Assembly: GCF_024721975.1 (NCBI RefSeq)
Contig: NZ_JANQBB010000003.1
Location: 682,001 to 746,000, forward strand
Reading direction: 5' to 3'
DNA from: Paenibacillus endoradicis
GTDB taxonomy: Bacteria > Bacillota > Bacilli > Paenibacillales > Paenibacillaceae
DNA: 64,000 nucleotides
Part shown: in pieces, positions 36,113 through 43,999 of the stretch
Numbering within the stretch: the stretch's first letter is position 1
Layout: every line of letters starts with the position of its first letter
Program-made: the position numbers and the translations under genes
Notes under the pieces: generated by a model
Seen by the model: the letters and a program-made list of their open reading frames with translations, nothing else
Database searches by the model: none
What the model was told of the DNA's origin: nothing

Positions 36113-37039
36113 ATGAAGGTATATCTAGACGTTCTGCTGCTGCGAGAATTATTAGTAGATGGGGTATTATTGTTAACAACAGGTTGGATACGAGGTTTTA
36201 AGCCTAAGGCTTGGCGTGTGCTACTTGCTGGCTCTGTCGGAGCGTTATATACAATGGCAATGGTCTTTCCTAGTCTGTCGTCCCTGTACCATATTTCGAT
36301 TAAGCTATTTGTCTCTCTACTCATGATATACATTACATTCGGCTATTATTCATTACAATCTTTTTTGCGAGATATTGTAAGCTTCTATATCGTTAGTTTT
36401 GTAGCAGCTGGAGGGATGATGGCACTATACTATCTACTTATGAGAAGCTCACAAGAAGTATGGGCAAATGTACTGTTTATTGGTGGGACGGTAACAACGA
36501 AGCTACATATTGGAATTTTTTATCTGTTTGCTAGTTTCGCAATTGCTCTTTTTTTGTTTTCTAACTTTGTCAGAAGTAAAAAGAAGCATCAACTGATGGA
36601 GACTCATCTTGCTGATGTAGAGGTAGATATCGACGGTCAAATATTCACATGTACTGGATTAATTGATACTGGAAATCAATTGTATGATCCCCTTACGAAA
36701 TATCCAGTTATGATTATCGAAGTATCAAGATTGCAAGATGCGTTGCCCGCTAAATTTTTGAAAGCTTTACAGCAAGGAGAAACGAACGATGCTTTAATGT
36801 TGTTATCTGATGAGCAACTCCAATTTCAATGGCAAGATCGAATTAGAATAATCCCCTTTCGGGGTGTGAATAAAGGTTCACAATTTCTATTAGCAGTAAA
36901 GCCTGATTGTGTGAAAGTCAATCATGAAGGTAAGAGCTTTGAAAGCGTCAAGGTGCTTATCGGCTTTGATGGAGGTCAGTTGAGTGGGGATGGGTCGTAT
37001 CAGGCGATAATCCACCCCTCAATGGTCAGTGGGCTTTGA
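36113..37039 (+). CDS. spoIIGA: Sporulation sigma-E processing peptidase SpoIIGA
   Basis: 308 residues from ATG 36113 (GGAAGG upstream), equal to the B. subtilis protein (309). Five N-terminal membrane helices (to about 150), then a cytoplasmic aspartic protease domain with the catalytic LIDTGNQLYDP (D185). It cleaves the pro-sequence of SigE in the mother cell after a signal from SpoIIR. Its stop codon TGA (37037-37039) lies in the left terminal repeat of a palindromic element, so the last two or three codons may come from that element. Confidence 0.93.
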   Translation: MKVYLDVLLLRELLVDGVLLLTTGWIRGFKPKAWRVLLAGSVGALYTMAMVFPSLSSLYHISIKLFVSLLMIYITFGYYSLQSFLRDIVSFYIVSFVAAGGMMALYYLLMRSSQEVWANVLFIGGTVTTKLHIGIFYLFASFAIALFLFSNFVRSKKKHQLMETHLADVEVDIDGQIFTCTGLIDTGNQLYDPLTKYPVMIIEVSRLQDALPAKFLKALQQGETNDALMLLSDEQLQFQWQDRIRIIPFRGVNKGSQFLLAVKPDCVKVNHEGKSFESVKVLIGFDGGQLSGDGSYQAIIHPSMVSGL

Positions 37040-37181
37040 TAACGATGAGTATGCGTTGTAGCGTAGTCGGCGTCGAATATGAAGCGAATTTCGGAAGTCC
37101 GGTACGCATGTACCAATAACGTACACTTGCGTTTCCTCCTTCCGAAAATTAGCTCCATCTTCTCGGTTCTGAAAGCCCACT
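37028..37181. repeat. Palindromic intergenic element, copy 3
   Basis: Terminal repeats AGTGGGCTTT (37028-37037) and AAAGCCCACT (37172-37181) are perfect. The inner arms TTCGGAAG and CTTCCGAA, and GTACGCATGTAC with GTACACTTGCG, build a long imperfect hairpin. Its reverse complement aligns along its length with the element at 10578-10747. A further partial end GTGGACTTTGATAAC follows at 37183. With the leader repeats at 37245 it fills the 356-bp gap between spoIIGA and sigE. Confidence 0.78.
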
Positions 37182-37244
37182 TGTGGACTTTGATAACTAA
37201 GTAACGCAGGTAGGTTAATGAGAACTTTAAGCTGCTAATGTAAA

Positions 37245-37387
37245 TTTTTAGTTTATGCTTTCGATGTAACTTTTCATTCCAATGAAGTTATGTCTTGAAG
37301 CCAATGAAAAGTTTTAGTCTATGCTTCCGATGTAACTTTTCATTCCAATGAAGTTATGTCTTGAAGCCAATGAAAAGTTTTAGGAGG
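37245..37387 (+). repeat. Tandem leader repeat before sigE (2 units, 66-bp period)
   Basis: Two nearly identical 66-bp units begin at ATGCTTTCG (37255) and ATGCTTCCG (37321). Each contains AACTTTTCATT, a 24-nt loop with AATGAAG and CTTGAAG, and AATGAAAAGTT (11-bp perfect stem). The second unit ends in TTTTAGGAGG, the sigE ribosome site. The same unit occurs before lspA, pyrC, pyrF and, diverged, spoVD. Confidence 0.85.
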
Positions 37388-37395
37388 AACAAACT

Positions 37396-38118
37396 ATGAT
37401 GCTGAAGTATAAGTTGTTGGCACAAATTTCTTTTTATCGGTTGATGTTAAAGTTAGGGCTCAAGGATGAGATGATCTACTATATTGGTGGTAGCGAAGCA
37501 TTACCTCCACCATTAACACGAGAAGAAGAAGAATATCTGCTCCTCAAATTACCTTCTGGTGATGGTAGCATCCGTACGATTTTAATTGAACGTAATTTGC
37601 GTCTAGTCGTATATATTGCCCGTAAGTTCGAAAATACTGGTATTAATATTGAAGATCTTGTATCTATAGGTACGATAGGTCTTATTAAAGCAGTAAATAC
37701 ATTTGATCCAGAAAAGAAAATTAAACTAGCTACTTATGCTTCTCGTTGTATTGAAAATGAAATATTAATGTATTTGAGAAGAAATTCTAAGACGAGATCA
37801 GAGGTATCTTTTGATGAACCACTGAACATTGATTGGGATGGTAATGAATTACTTTTATCTGATGTGCTTGGCACTGAAAATGATACGATATATCGCAATA
37901 TTGAAGAGCAAGTTGATCGTAAATTACTTCAAAAAGCACTTGAGAAGCTCTCTGATCGCGAACGAATTATTATGCAATTACGATTTGGTCTTGCAGATGG
38001 CGAAGAAAAAACACAAAAAGATGTTGCAGATATGTTAGGAATATCACAATCATATATTTCTCGTCTAGAAAAACGAATTATTAAGCGGTTACGAAAAGAA
38101 TTTAATAAAATGCTCTAA
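37396..38118 (+). CDS. sigE: RNA polymerase sporulation sigma factor SigE (pro-form)
   Basis: 240 residues; ATG 37396 is 8 nt after AGGAGG. Early mother-cell sigma factor. The N-terminal amphipathic pro-sequence (about residues 1-28, ...[22 protein letters not shown]) is the SpoIIGA target. Region 2 ([33 protein letters not shown]) and region 4 ([14 protein letters not shown] ... [21 protein letters not shown]) are intact. The distance from spoIIGA (356 bp) is unusually long for this operon. Confidence 0.97.
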   Translation: MMLKYKLLAQISFYRLMLKLGLKDEMIYYIGGSEALPPPLTREEEEYLLLKLPSGDGSIRTILIERNLRLVVYIARKFENTGINIEDLVSIGTIGLIKAVNTFDPEKKIKLATYASRCIENEILMYLRRNSKTRSEVSFDEPLNIDWDGNELLLSDVLGTENDTIYRNIEEQVDRKLLQKALEKLSDRERIIMQLRFGLADGEEKTQKDVADMLGISQSYISRLEKRIIKRLRKEFNKML

Positions 38119-38289
38119 AATACATGATAATAACCTAGACAACCACAGTACGTTTTGGGGTGAAAAGCATACGCTATTAGCAGGAATTTCAAAATGTTCG
38201 CATGTGATGATGAAGTATTGCATCGTAATAGTTTCTCGGAACTGTCATACGAACGATTTGAACCTTATAGATATGTGTAATCCAAAAAT

Positions 38290-38733
38290 ATGTGGCAGGG
38301 AGGGTGTGTATTTCAGCTTATGCCTACTATCATGACTTCTACAGAGCCAATTATGCTAAGCTATTTGAGCTTTCAACTAACCTTTTCATTGATCGAGTTG
38401 CAAATAGATCAACAATCAGTTGTTATAAAAACAAATGTACAAAATACTGGAAAATATGAAGGATCAATTTCGAGTAACCATTTTATCCTTGCTGCGGGTG
38501 GTCGAGAAGTACTTTCTAATGTTAGTTATATTAGTGAAGAACATAAACATGGGATGATATGGGCTTGGAAACGATTAAATCCCGGAGAACTGTGTACGGT
38601 TATCTTGAAATTCAACATGGATCCTACCTTATCTGAATATGATTTTAAATACAATTATAGGAAAATCACACAACTTATTAAGCGTTTTCAAATGCATAAT
38701 GACAGTGAAAAAAGCACTTTCACATCCAATTAG
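38290..38733 (+). CDS. Unrecognised protein between sigE and sigG
   Basis: 147 residues if started at ATG 38290; ATG 38320 gives 137. A GGGAGGG at 38298-38304 fits neither start well, so the start is uncertain. The body alternates short hydrophobic beta-like stretches (SFQLTFSLIELQI, SVVIKTNVQNTG, HFILAAGGREVLS, CTVILKFNMD), suggesting a small beta-sandwich somewhat like DUF4352-type Ig-fold domains, but there is no signal peptide or membrane anchor. I do not recognise the family. Location suggests expression around sporulation. Upstream (38119-38289) only a poor 28-codon ORF at 38194 is seen. Confidence 0.5.
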   Translation: MWQGGCVFQLMPTIMTSTEPIMLSYLSFQLTFSLIELQIDQQSVVIKTNVQNTGKYEGSISSNHFILAAGGREVLSNVSYISEEHKHGMIWAWKRLNPGELCTVILKFNMDPTLSEYDFKYNYRKITQLIKRFQMHNDSEKSTFTSN

Positions 38734-38782
38734 TAGTCGCTGAATCTTGTCGCAAATTGTCAAAACAGGAATAAAATCATTC

Positions 38783-38822
38783 CCCAAGGAGATAATGATC
38801 AATAATGTTTCTCCTTGGGAGG
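38783..38822 (+). promoter_or_regulatory. Hairpin sequestering the sigG ribosome-binding site
   Basis: CCCAAGGAGA (38783-38792) pairs perfectly with TCTCCTTGGG (38810-38819) over a 17-nt loop. The first three bases of the Shine-Dalgarno GGGAGG (38817-38822) are in the stem. In B. subtilis a sigG leader structure is reported to lower sigG translation, so a similar brake is likely here. Confidence 0.6.
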
Positions 38823-38830
38823 TAATGATA

Positions 38831-39613
38831 TTGACCCGTAATAAAGTTGAAATCTGTGGCGTGGATACTGCTAAGCTACCAGTCCTAACAAACGTTGAAA
38901 TGCGCGAATTATTCACTGGTCTACAAACTCGTAATGAATGGGGAGCGAGAGAGAAATTAGTAAATGGAAATCTAAGATTAGTTTTAAGTGTCATTCAACG
39001 TTTTAATAACAGGGGCGAATTTGTTGACGATTTATTTCAAGTCGGTTGTATTGGCTTAATGAAAGCCATTGATAACTTTGATCTAGGTCAAAACGTGAAG
39101 TTTTCTACTTATGCTGTTCCGATGATTATTGGTGAAATCCGAAGGTATTTACGCGATAATAACCCAATCAGAGTTTCACGGAGTTTGCGTGATATCGCTT
39201 ATAAAGCTTTGCAAGCGAGAGATAGTTTGACGAATAAATTTGCGCGCGAACCGACAGTAATGGAAATTTCACAGCTGCTTAATGTTCCAAAGGAGGATGT
39301 CGTCTTTGCATTAGATGCAATTCAAGACCCTGTATCTTTGTACGAGCCTATCTTCAATGACGGTGGCGATCCGATTTATGTTCTCGATCAGATTAGTGAT
39401 GAGAAGAATAAAGATATAACATGGATTGAAGAGATTGCATTACGTGAGGCAATGCATCGCTTGAATGATCGTGAAAAAATGATCTTATCTATGAGGTTTT
39501 TTGAAGGAAAAACTCAGATGGAAGTAGCAGACGAAATAGGGATTTCACAGGCACAAGTATCTCGACTAGAAAAATCAGCAATTCAACAAATGCAGAAATA
39601 TGTTAATGCATAA
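38831..39613 (+). CDS. sigG: RNA polymerase sporulation sigma factor SigG
   Basis: 260 residues from TTG 38831, 8 nt after GGGAGG; this start gives MTRNKVEICGVDTAKLPVL, in line with B. subtilis SigG (260 residues). An in-frame ATG at 38795 would add 12 residues and has an AAGGAG only 3 nt away. Late forespore sigma factor. Region 2 (NLRLVLSVIQRFNNRGEFVDDLFQVGCIGLMKA), region 3 (NPIRVSRSLRDIAYKAL) and region 4 (NDREKMILSMRFFEGKTQMEVADEIGISQAQVSRLEK) are all typical. It is read from the strand shared with sigE, as in Bacillus. Confidence 0.96.
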   Translation: MTRNKVEICGVDTAKLPVLTNVEMRELFTGLQTRNEWGAREKLVNGNLRLVLSVIQRFNNRGEFVDDLFQVGCIGLMKAIDNFDLGQNVKFSTYAVPMIIGEIRRYLRDNNPIRVSRSLRDIAYKALQARDSLTNKFAREPTVMEISQLLNVPKEDVVFALDAIQDPVSLYEPIFNDGGDPIYVLDQISDEKNKDITWIEEIALREAMHRLNDREKMILSMRFFEGKTQMEVADEIGISQAQVSRLEKSAIQQMQKYVNA

Positions 39614-39634
39614 ACTATAATTATTGACTTCCAC

Positions 39635-39734
39635 AGCTGTTTTGAGACTATTAGTGAATGGAGTTTTAACAATATGTACTTGTAAATACATATTGTTACG
39701 GCTAATTCATCAATGGATCTTGAAACAGCTTTTT
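39635..39734 (+). terminator. Long structured terminator after sigG
   Basis: Outer arms AGCTGTTTT (39635-39643) and GAAACAGCT (39722-39730), inner AACAATATGTA / TACATATTGTT, and a T6-rich tail (TTTTTCTATTT) form a 100-nt imperfect hairpin. Confidence 0.7.
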
Positions 39735-39841
39735 CTATTTACATTATAACGTTGAAATTCTATTTGGATTTGCTTTAGAGTCGGATATACTTTAACTTTT
39801 TCATACATATACTAAACGATCATAGCTTGTAAAAGGGGCGG

Positions 39842-40132
39842 ATGAGTATTATGAAAATATCTGATTTCCAATCCAAAGATGTTATTAATATTGTAGACGG
39901 TAAAAAGCTTGGGCATATTAGTGATATTGAATTGGATTTACGGCAAGGGAAGATAGATTCGATTGTTATTCCTCAAGTTCAACGCATGTTCGGTATATTT
40001 GGTACAGCCGGTTCGGAGATTGTCATTCCTTGGCGTAATATTGTGAAAATCGGTACAGATGTCGTCCTTGTACGAATGGAAGAAACGAGATCAATTCGAA
40101 CAGAGGAGGAAGATTTGCATGCTCGTATCTAA
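39842..40132 (+). CDS. ylmC: YlmC/YmxH family PRC-barrel sporulation protein
   Basis: 96 residues. The PRC-barrel motif is clear (MKISDFQSKDVINIVDGKKLGHISDIELDL split over residues 4-33; EIVIPWRNIVKIGTDVVLVR near 60-80). ATG 39842 is close (3 nt) to AAGGGG, while ATG 39851 is 12 nt away, so the start may be either. The place after sigG and before ylmD is conserved. Function unknown; family members are linked to sporulation. Confidence 0.87.
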   Translation: MSIMKISDFQSKDVINIVDGKKLGHISDIELDLRQGKIDSIVIPQVQRMFGIFGTAGSEIVIPWRNIVKIGTDVVLVRMEETRSIRTEEEDLHARI

Positions 40133-40177
40133 CAAGTTACACTTAAAGTCATAAAGAAATGACGGAAGGTGAGCGAG

Positions 40178-41032
40178 ATGGAACCATTTGTTGCTAGTCA
40201 AGCATCACATCAATTGTTACTCCAAAAATGGATGATGCAATGTGAGCACTTAACATCGGGATTTACGACAAGAATGGGGGGCTATAGCGAAAAGCCATAT
40301 GCCTCTTTCAATATAGGATTACATGTTAATGATGAGGTAGAAGCAGTCGTTCGCAATCGACAATTATTAACTGATAGTATTGGTTGGGAATTTGATGCTT
40401 GGACGAATGCCCAGCAAGTACATGGGAATATAGTTGTTAAAGTGACAACTGAAGATCGTGGACGCGGTAGACTAACGATGTCAGATGCACTTCAAGGTGC
40501 AGATGGAATGATAACTAACGTGCCTGACATTTTGTTGACTTCATTTTATGCGGACTGTGTACCCTTATTATTCTGGGATCCTGTTCACGAAGCAATAGGT
40601 TTAGCACATGCAGGGTGGAAAGGAACAGCTTCGGCAATTGCAATAGAGATGGTTGAAGCGATGAAATTAAACTTTGGAACAGAGCCAGATCAGCTTATGG
40701 TTGCGATTGGTCCATCGATAGATCAATGCTGCTATGAAGTAGATCATTATGTTGTAGAGCAATTTGTAGCGTTATGGCAAAGGCTTGAACTACAGGAATG
40801 TTCGATAGACCATGTAATTAAGCCTATTTCTTCGCAAAAGGCTCATATTAACTTGAAAGAAATGAACCGACAGATTATGATAAAAGCAGGAATATTGCCG
40901 ACTCATATCGAATTAAGTAATTTATGCACTGGCTGTAGGACAGATATGTTCTTTAGTCATCGTGTGGAGAATGGATTAACAGGTAGAATGGCTAGTTGGA
41001 TTGGCCTATCGAGAAAGGTGATCTATGAATGA
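40178..41032 (+). CDS. pgeF: Purine nucleoside phosphorylase YlmD/PgeF family (peptidoglycan editing factor)
   Basis: 284 residues from ATG 40178 (AGGTGAG just upstream). Laccase-domain (DUF152) zinc enzyme: metal ligands in FYADCVPLLFWDP (Cys) and LAHAGWKGT (His), with TNAQQVHG before them and CTGCRTDMFFSHR near the C-terminus. Homologues have been reported as purine nucleoside phosphorylases and as editors of mis-made UDP-MurNAc. The stop overlaps the start of ylmE. Confidence 0.92.
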   Translation: MEPFVASQASHQLLLQKWMMQCEHLTSGFTTRMGGYSEKPYASFNIGLHVNDEVEAVVRNRQLLTDSIGWEFDAWTNAQQVHGNIVVKVTTEDRGRGRLTMSDALQGADGMITNVPDILLTSFYADCVPLLFWDPVHEAIGLAHAGWKGTASAIAIEMVEAMKLNFGTEPDQLMVAIGPSIDQCCYEVDHYVVEQFVALWQRLELQECSIDHVIKPISSQKAHINLKEMNRQIMIKAGILPTHIELSNLCTGCRTDMFFSHRVENGLTGRMASWIGLSRKVIYE

Positions 41033-41742
41033 GTATAAAGGATCGAATACATCATGTGCAGCAGACAATAGCTCAAGCTACTTCTCGTGCTGGCAGACAA
41101 TCAGGTACCGTAAATGTCATTGGAGTAACAAAGTATGTTTCCGTAGCTAGAACCGTTGAAGCTGTGGAAGCAGGCGTGTTGCATATAGGCGAAAACCGCT
41201 GGCAAACTGCAAAAGACAAATGGGATTACATACATGAACATACAGGAGCTGGACAAGCAACTCCAACATGGCATTTTATTGGAACATTGCAACGTAATAA
41301 GGTGAAGGATATTGTAGGTAAATTTCAGTACATTCATTCTTTAGATCGACTTTCATTAGCAAGTGCTATTCAGGAACAGGCTGAAAAGTTAGATGTAACC
41401 GTCAAATGCTTTATTCAGGTTAATGTATCTGGAGAGCAGTCGAAGCAAGGAATGAGTGCTGCTGAGGTATCGCTATTTTTGGAACAGTTGCAACAATACC
41501 CACGCTTACTACCAATTGGACTAATGACTATGGCTCCCTTTGAACTTGAGAAAGAGGAGACAAGGTTAGTTTTCCGCCAATTAAGAGAATTACGTGATGA
41601 GTTAATTGCAAAAGGGAATGGCAAGTGTACCGTAACTGAACTATCCATGGGCATGTCCAATGATTATGAAATTGCAATTGAAGAAGGAGCTACCTTTGTA
41701 CGGCTTGGAACAGTATTAATTGGAACAGAGGAGGATGAATAA
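41029..41742 (+). CDS. ylmE: YggS/YlmE family PLP homeostasis protein
   Basis: 237 residues; ATG 41029 overlaps the pgeF stop and AAGGTGAT is upstream. Pyridoxal-phosphate-binding barrel protein without known catalytic activity; it balances PLP and amino acid pools. The PLP lysine is in VIGVTKYVS (about K35). IGENRWQ, WHFIGTLQRNKVK, VNVSGEQSKQGMS and LSMGMSNDYEIAIEEGATFVRLGT are typical. Its stop overlaps the sepF start (TAATG). Confidence 0.94.
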   Translation: MSIKDRIHHVQQTIAQATSRAGRQSGTVNVIGVTKYVSVARTVEAVEAGVLHIGENRWQTAKDKWDYIHEHTGAGQATPTWHFIGTLQRNKVKDIVGKFQYIHSLDRLSLASAIQEQAEKLDVTVKCFIQVNVSGEQSKQGMSAAEVSLFLEQLQQYPRLLPIGLMTMAPFELEKEETRLVFRQLRELRDELIAKGNGKCTVTELSMGMSNDYEIAIEEGATFVRLGTVLIGTEEDE

Positions 41743-42194
41743 TGAGTGTTATTAACAAGTTTATGAATTATTTTGGTTTGCAAGAGGAAGAAGAAATAAC
41801 AGAACGTGAACGTGTATCTACAAATGATGATCAAGAAGTTGAAACGAATCCATTCGAATCACGTAAACAATCTAGAAATCAACAGTTCTCTAATGTTGGT
41901 AACAATGTCGTAAGTCTACACACTCAGAAAAATACGCGAATGGTATTATGTGAACCTAAAAGCTACGATGAAGCACAAGCAATTGCAGATGAAATTCGTA
42001 ATCGCAAATCAGTTGTAGTAAACTTACAACGTGTTCAAAGTGAACTTGGCTTACGTATCGTAGATTTCTTGTCTGGAACAGTGTACGCACTTAGCGGCTC
42101 CATTTCTAAATTAGGGCCTAATATCTATTTATGTGCTCCTGAGACAGTCGAAGTACAAGGTTCTATTACAGAACTGGCACATTTTGATAGATAA
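41742..42194 (+). CDS. sepF: Cell division protein SepF
   Basis: 150 residues. The N-terminal amphipathic membrane helix (MSVINKFMNYFGL) is followed by an acidic linker, then the SepF core from about residue 66 (MVLCEPKSYDEAQAIADEI, KSVVVNLQRV, RIVDFLSGTVYALSGSISKLG). It forms rings that bundle FtsZ filaments and anchor them to the membrane. It belongs to the overlapping set pgeF-ylmE-sepF-ylmG-ylmH-divIVA. Confidence 0.96.
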   Translation: MSVINKFMNYFGLQEEEEITERERVSTNDDQEVETNPFESRKQSRNQQFSNVGNNVVSLHTQKNTRMVLCEPKSYDEAQAIADEIRNRKSVVVNLQRVQSELGLRIVDFLSGTVYALSGSISKLGPNIYLCAPETVEVQGSITELAHFDR

Positions 42195-42221
42195 ATGAAG
42201 ACAGAATGAGGTGACATAAGT

Positions 42222-42491
42222 TTGTTATATGAAATTAAAAATATCGTAACTTTATTATTTACGGTATACAATTACATGATCATTGCATACATTTTATTGT
42301 CGTGGTTTCCCAATGCAAGAAGCAGTTCGATCGGTCAATTTCTAGGGAAAATTGTAGAGCCTTATCTTTCCATTTTCCGTAGATTTATTCCGCCAATCGG
42401 AGGAATGCTTGATATCTCGCCAATCGTGGCTTTTATCGCATTACGCTTCATTCAATCTGGTGTAATGTTCATCATCGACTCAATTGCTTGA
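42222..42491 (+). CDS. ylmG: YggT family membrane protein YlmG
   Basis: 89 residues from TTG 42222 behind GAGGTGAC. Two membrane helices flank a conserved loop (SWFPNARSSS, IVEPYLSIFRRFIPPIGG, DISPIVAFIALRF), the YggT signature. Role in division or membrane organisation is suggested by the conserved neighbourhood. Confidence 0.93.
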   Translation: MLYEIKNIVTLLFTVYNYMIIAYILLSWFPNARSSSIGQFLGKIVEPYLSIFRRFIPPIGGMLDISPIVAFIALRFIQSGVMFIIDSIA

Positions 42492-42512
42492 TAAAATTAA
42501 AGGTGAGTGCAT

Positions 42513-43295
42513 ATGAAGGACGGATTTTATAGTCATTTCCATCCTGAAGAGAAGCCATTTGTTGATCGCACACATGAATGGATAGAACGGTCCGCTGAGC
42601 TACATGAGCTTAGACGGACCGATTTTTTAGATCCAAGACAACAATTTATTGTGACAACGATAGCTAATCGGATAGGATCAGTTAATATTAAATTCGATGG
42701 TGGCTACGAGGCTGCTGAACGCAAACGTGCGATTATTGTCCCTGACTACCGAGATGCGGAATATGAAGATTCAGATTTGAAAGTGCTTCAAGTCACTAGT
42801 CAAAGCGACAAGTTTCATGAATTAGATCATGGTGATTTCCTTGGCGCTTTAATTGGGTTAGGAATTAAGCGAGATCGAGTAGGAGATATACATCAGCATG
42901 ATGATTTCTGTCATATCGTTGTTACTTCAGAAATGGCACAATTTCTTGATATTGGGTTTAGGCAAGTACATCGCCTAAATGTTTTGACTGATATCATTTC
43001 GATTGATCAACTACAACCTGTCGTGGCTAAGTTCGAAGATTTAAGTTTTACTGTTGCGTCGTTAAGATTAGATGGCATTGCTAGTGATGCTTACCGAGTA
43101 AGTAGAACTAAAATCGCTGATCCAATTAAGGCGGGGCGATGCCGGGTGAATTGGAAAACAGAAGAAGATCCTTCTAAGCAATTGAAAGAAGGAGATGTAG
43201 TTTCTATTAAAGGTTTGGGTAGGTTTAAAGTTTCTGAAGTCGACGGTATTACTAAAAAAGGTAGAATTCGTGTAAAAATCAGTAAATTTATTTAG
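42513..43295 (+). CDS. ylmH: S4-domain RNA-binding protein YlmH
   Basis: 260 residues from ATG 42513 (AAAGGTGAG 5 nt upstream). An N-terminal YlmH domain (HEWIERS, FLDPRQQFI, DYRDAEYEDSDLKVLQV, HGDFLGALIGLGIKRDRVGDI) is followed by an S4 RNA-binding domain at the C-terminus (SSLRLDGIAS-like, KEGDVVSIKGLGRFKV). Bacillus YlmH has been described as a ribosome rescue/quality control factor acting with tRNA. Last but one gene of the cluster. Confidence 0.94.
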   Translation: MKDGFYSHFHPEEKPFVDRTHEWIERSAELHELRRTDFLDPRQQFIVTTIANRIGSVNIKFDGGYEAAERKRAIIVPDYRDAEYEDSDLKVLQVTSQSDKFHELDHGDFLGALIGLGIKRDRVGDIHQHDDFCHIVVTSEMAQFLDIGFRQVHRLNVLTDIISIDQLQPVVAKFEDLSFTVASLRLDGIASDAYRVSRTKIADPIKAGRCRVNWKTEEDPSKQLKEGDVVSIKGLGRFKVSEVDGITKKGRIRVKISKFI

Positions 43296-43390
43296 AGATT
43301 TTGCAGGAAATTGCTTATCGTTGTCGAATATGGATTCATATCATAGTTAGACAGTTTGGTTTGATTAGAATGACCATAGGAGGTGCTCCA

Positions 43391-43879
43391 ATGCCATTGA
43401 CACCATTGGACATACATAATAAAGAGTTTTCACGTAGACTTCGTGGCTATGACGAGGATGAAGTAAATGAATTCTTGGACTTAGTTATTAAAGATTATGA
43501 AGCACTTATCCGTGAAAATAAAGAAATGCAAAATCAAATGCTTACATTACAAGAGCGTTTGAATCATTTCTCTAATATTGAGGATACGCTGAGCAAAACT
43601 ATTATTGTGGCACAAGAAGCGGCAGACGAAGTTCGAAGTAATGCAAAGAAAGAAGCTCAATTGATCGTGAAAGAAGCCGAGAAAAATGCTGATCGAATCG
43701 TTAATGAGTCTTTGAACAAATCTCGTAAAGTTTCACTTGAAGTGGATGAATTGAAAAAACAAGCGTCTATCTATCGCGCGAGGTTCCGTACTCTTGTTGA
43801 AGCTCAATTAGAGTTGTTAGCAGAAGAATCATGGGATACGCTTAGATCGGATCGCCCTGAAGCTGTTGTTCACGAATAA
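43391..43879 (+). CDS. divIVA: Septum site-determining protein DivIVA
   Basis: 162 residues from ATG 43391 behind AGGAGGTG; in-frame sequence further upstream lacks a ribosome site. The N-terminal membrane-curvature-sensing domain LTPLDIHNKEFSRRLRGYDEDEVNEFLD (in two parts, residues 3-30) contains the conserved tip F and R residues; a long coiled coil follows (about 36-145). It marks poles and septa, positioning MinJ/MinCD and the forespore chromosome. Confidence 0.95.
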   Translation: MPLTPLDIHNKEFSRRLRGYDEDEVNEFLDLVIKDYEALIRENKEMQNQMLTLQERLNHFSNIEDTLSKTIIVAQEAADEVRSNAKKEAQLIVKEAEKNADRIVNESLNKSRKVSLEVDELKKQASIYRARFRTLVEAQLELLAEESWDTLRSDRPEAVVHE

Positions 43880-43894
43880 AGTTAGCTAGAATTG

Positions 43895-43934
43895 AACATA
43901 CTTAGGTAATGTTAATATATCTAAGTATGTTTAG
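43895..43934 (+). terminator. Probable terminator after divIVA
   Basis: AACATACTTAG / CTAAGTATGTT, 11-bp perfect stem with a 15-nt loop; the T tail is short (TTAGTT). Confidence 0.6.
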
Positions 43935-43959
43935 TTCAAAGTCCTGAAGCATATTTCAA

Positions 43960-43988
43960 TTGACATTATGCTTTTAATCAGCTATAAA
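43960..43988 (+). promoter_or_regulatory. SigA promoter of ileS
   Basis: TTGACA (43960-43965), a 17-bp spacer and TATAAA (43983-43988), immediately upstream of the T-box leader. Confidence 0.75.
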
Positions 43989-43999
43989 TATTGTTATAA

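Noticed and set aside
37245..37387. CRISPR array
   Set aside because: Repeats are adjacent 66-bp units without unique spacers, only two or three copies each, and no cas genes are present.
38194..38280. 28-codon ORF after sigE
   Set aside because: Weak ribosome site and no recognisable features.
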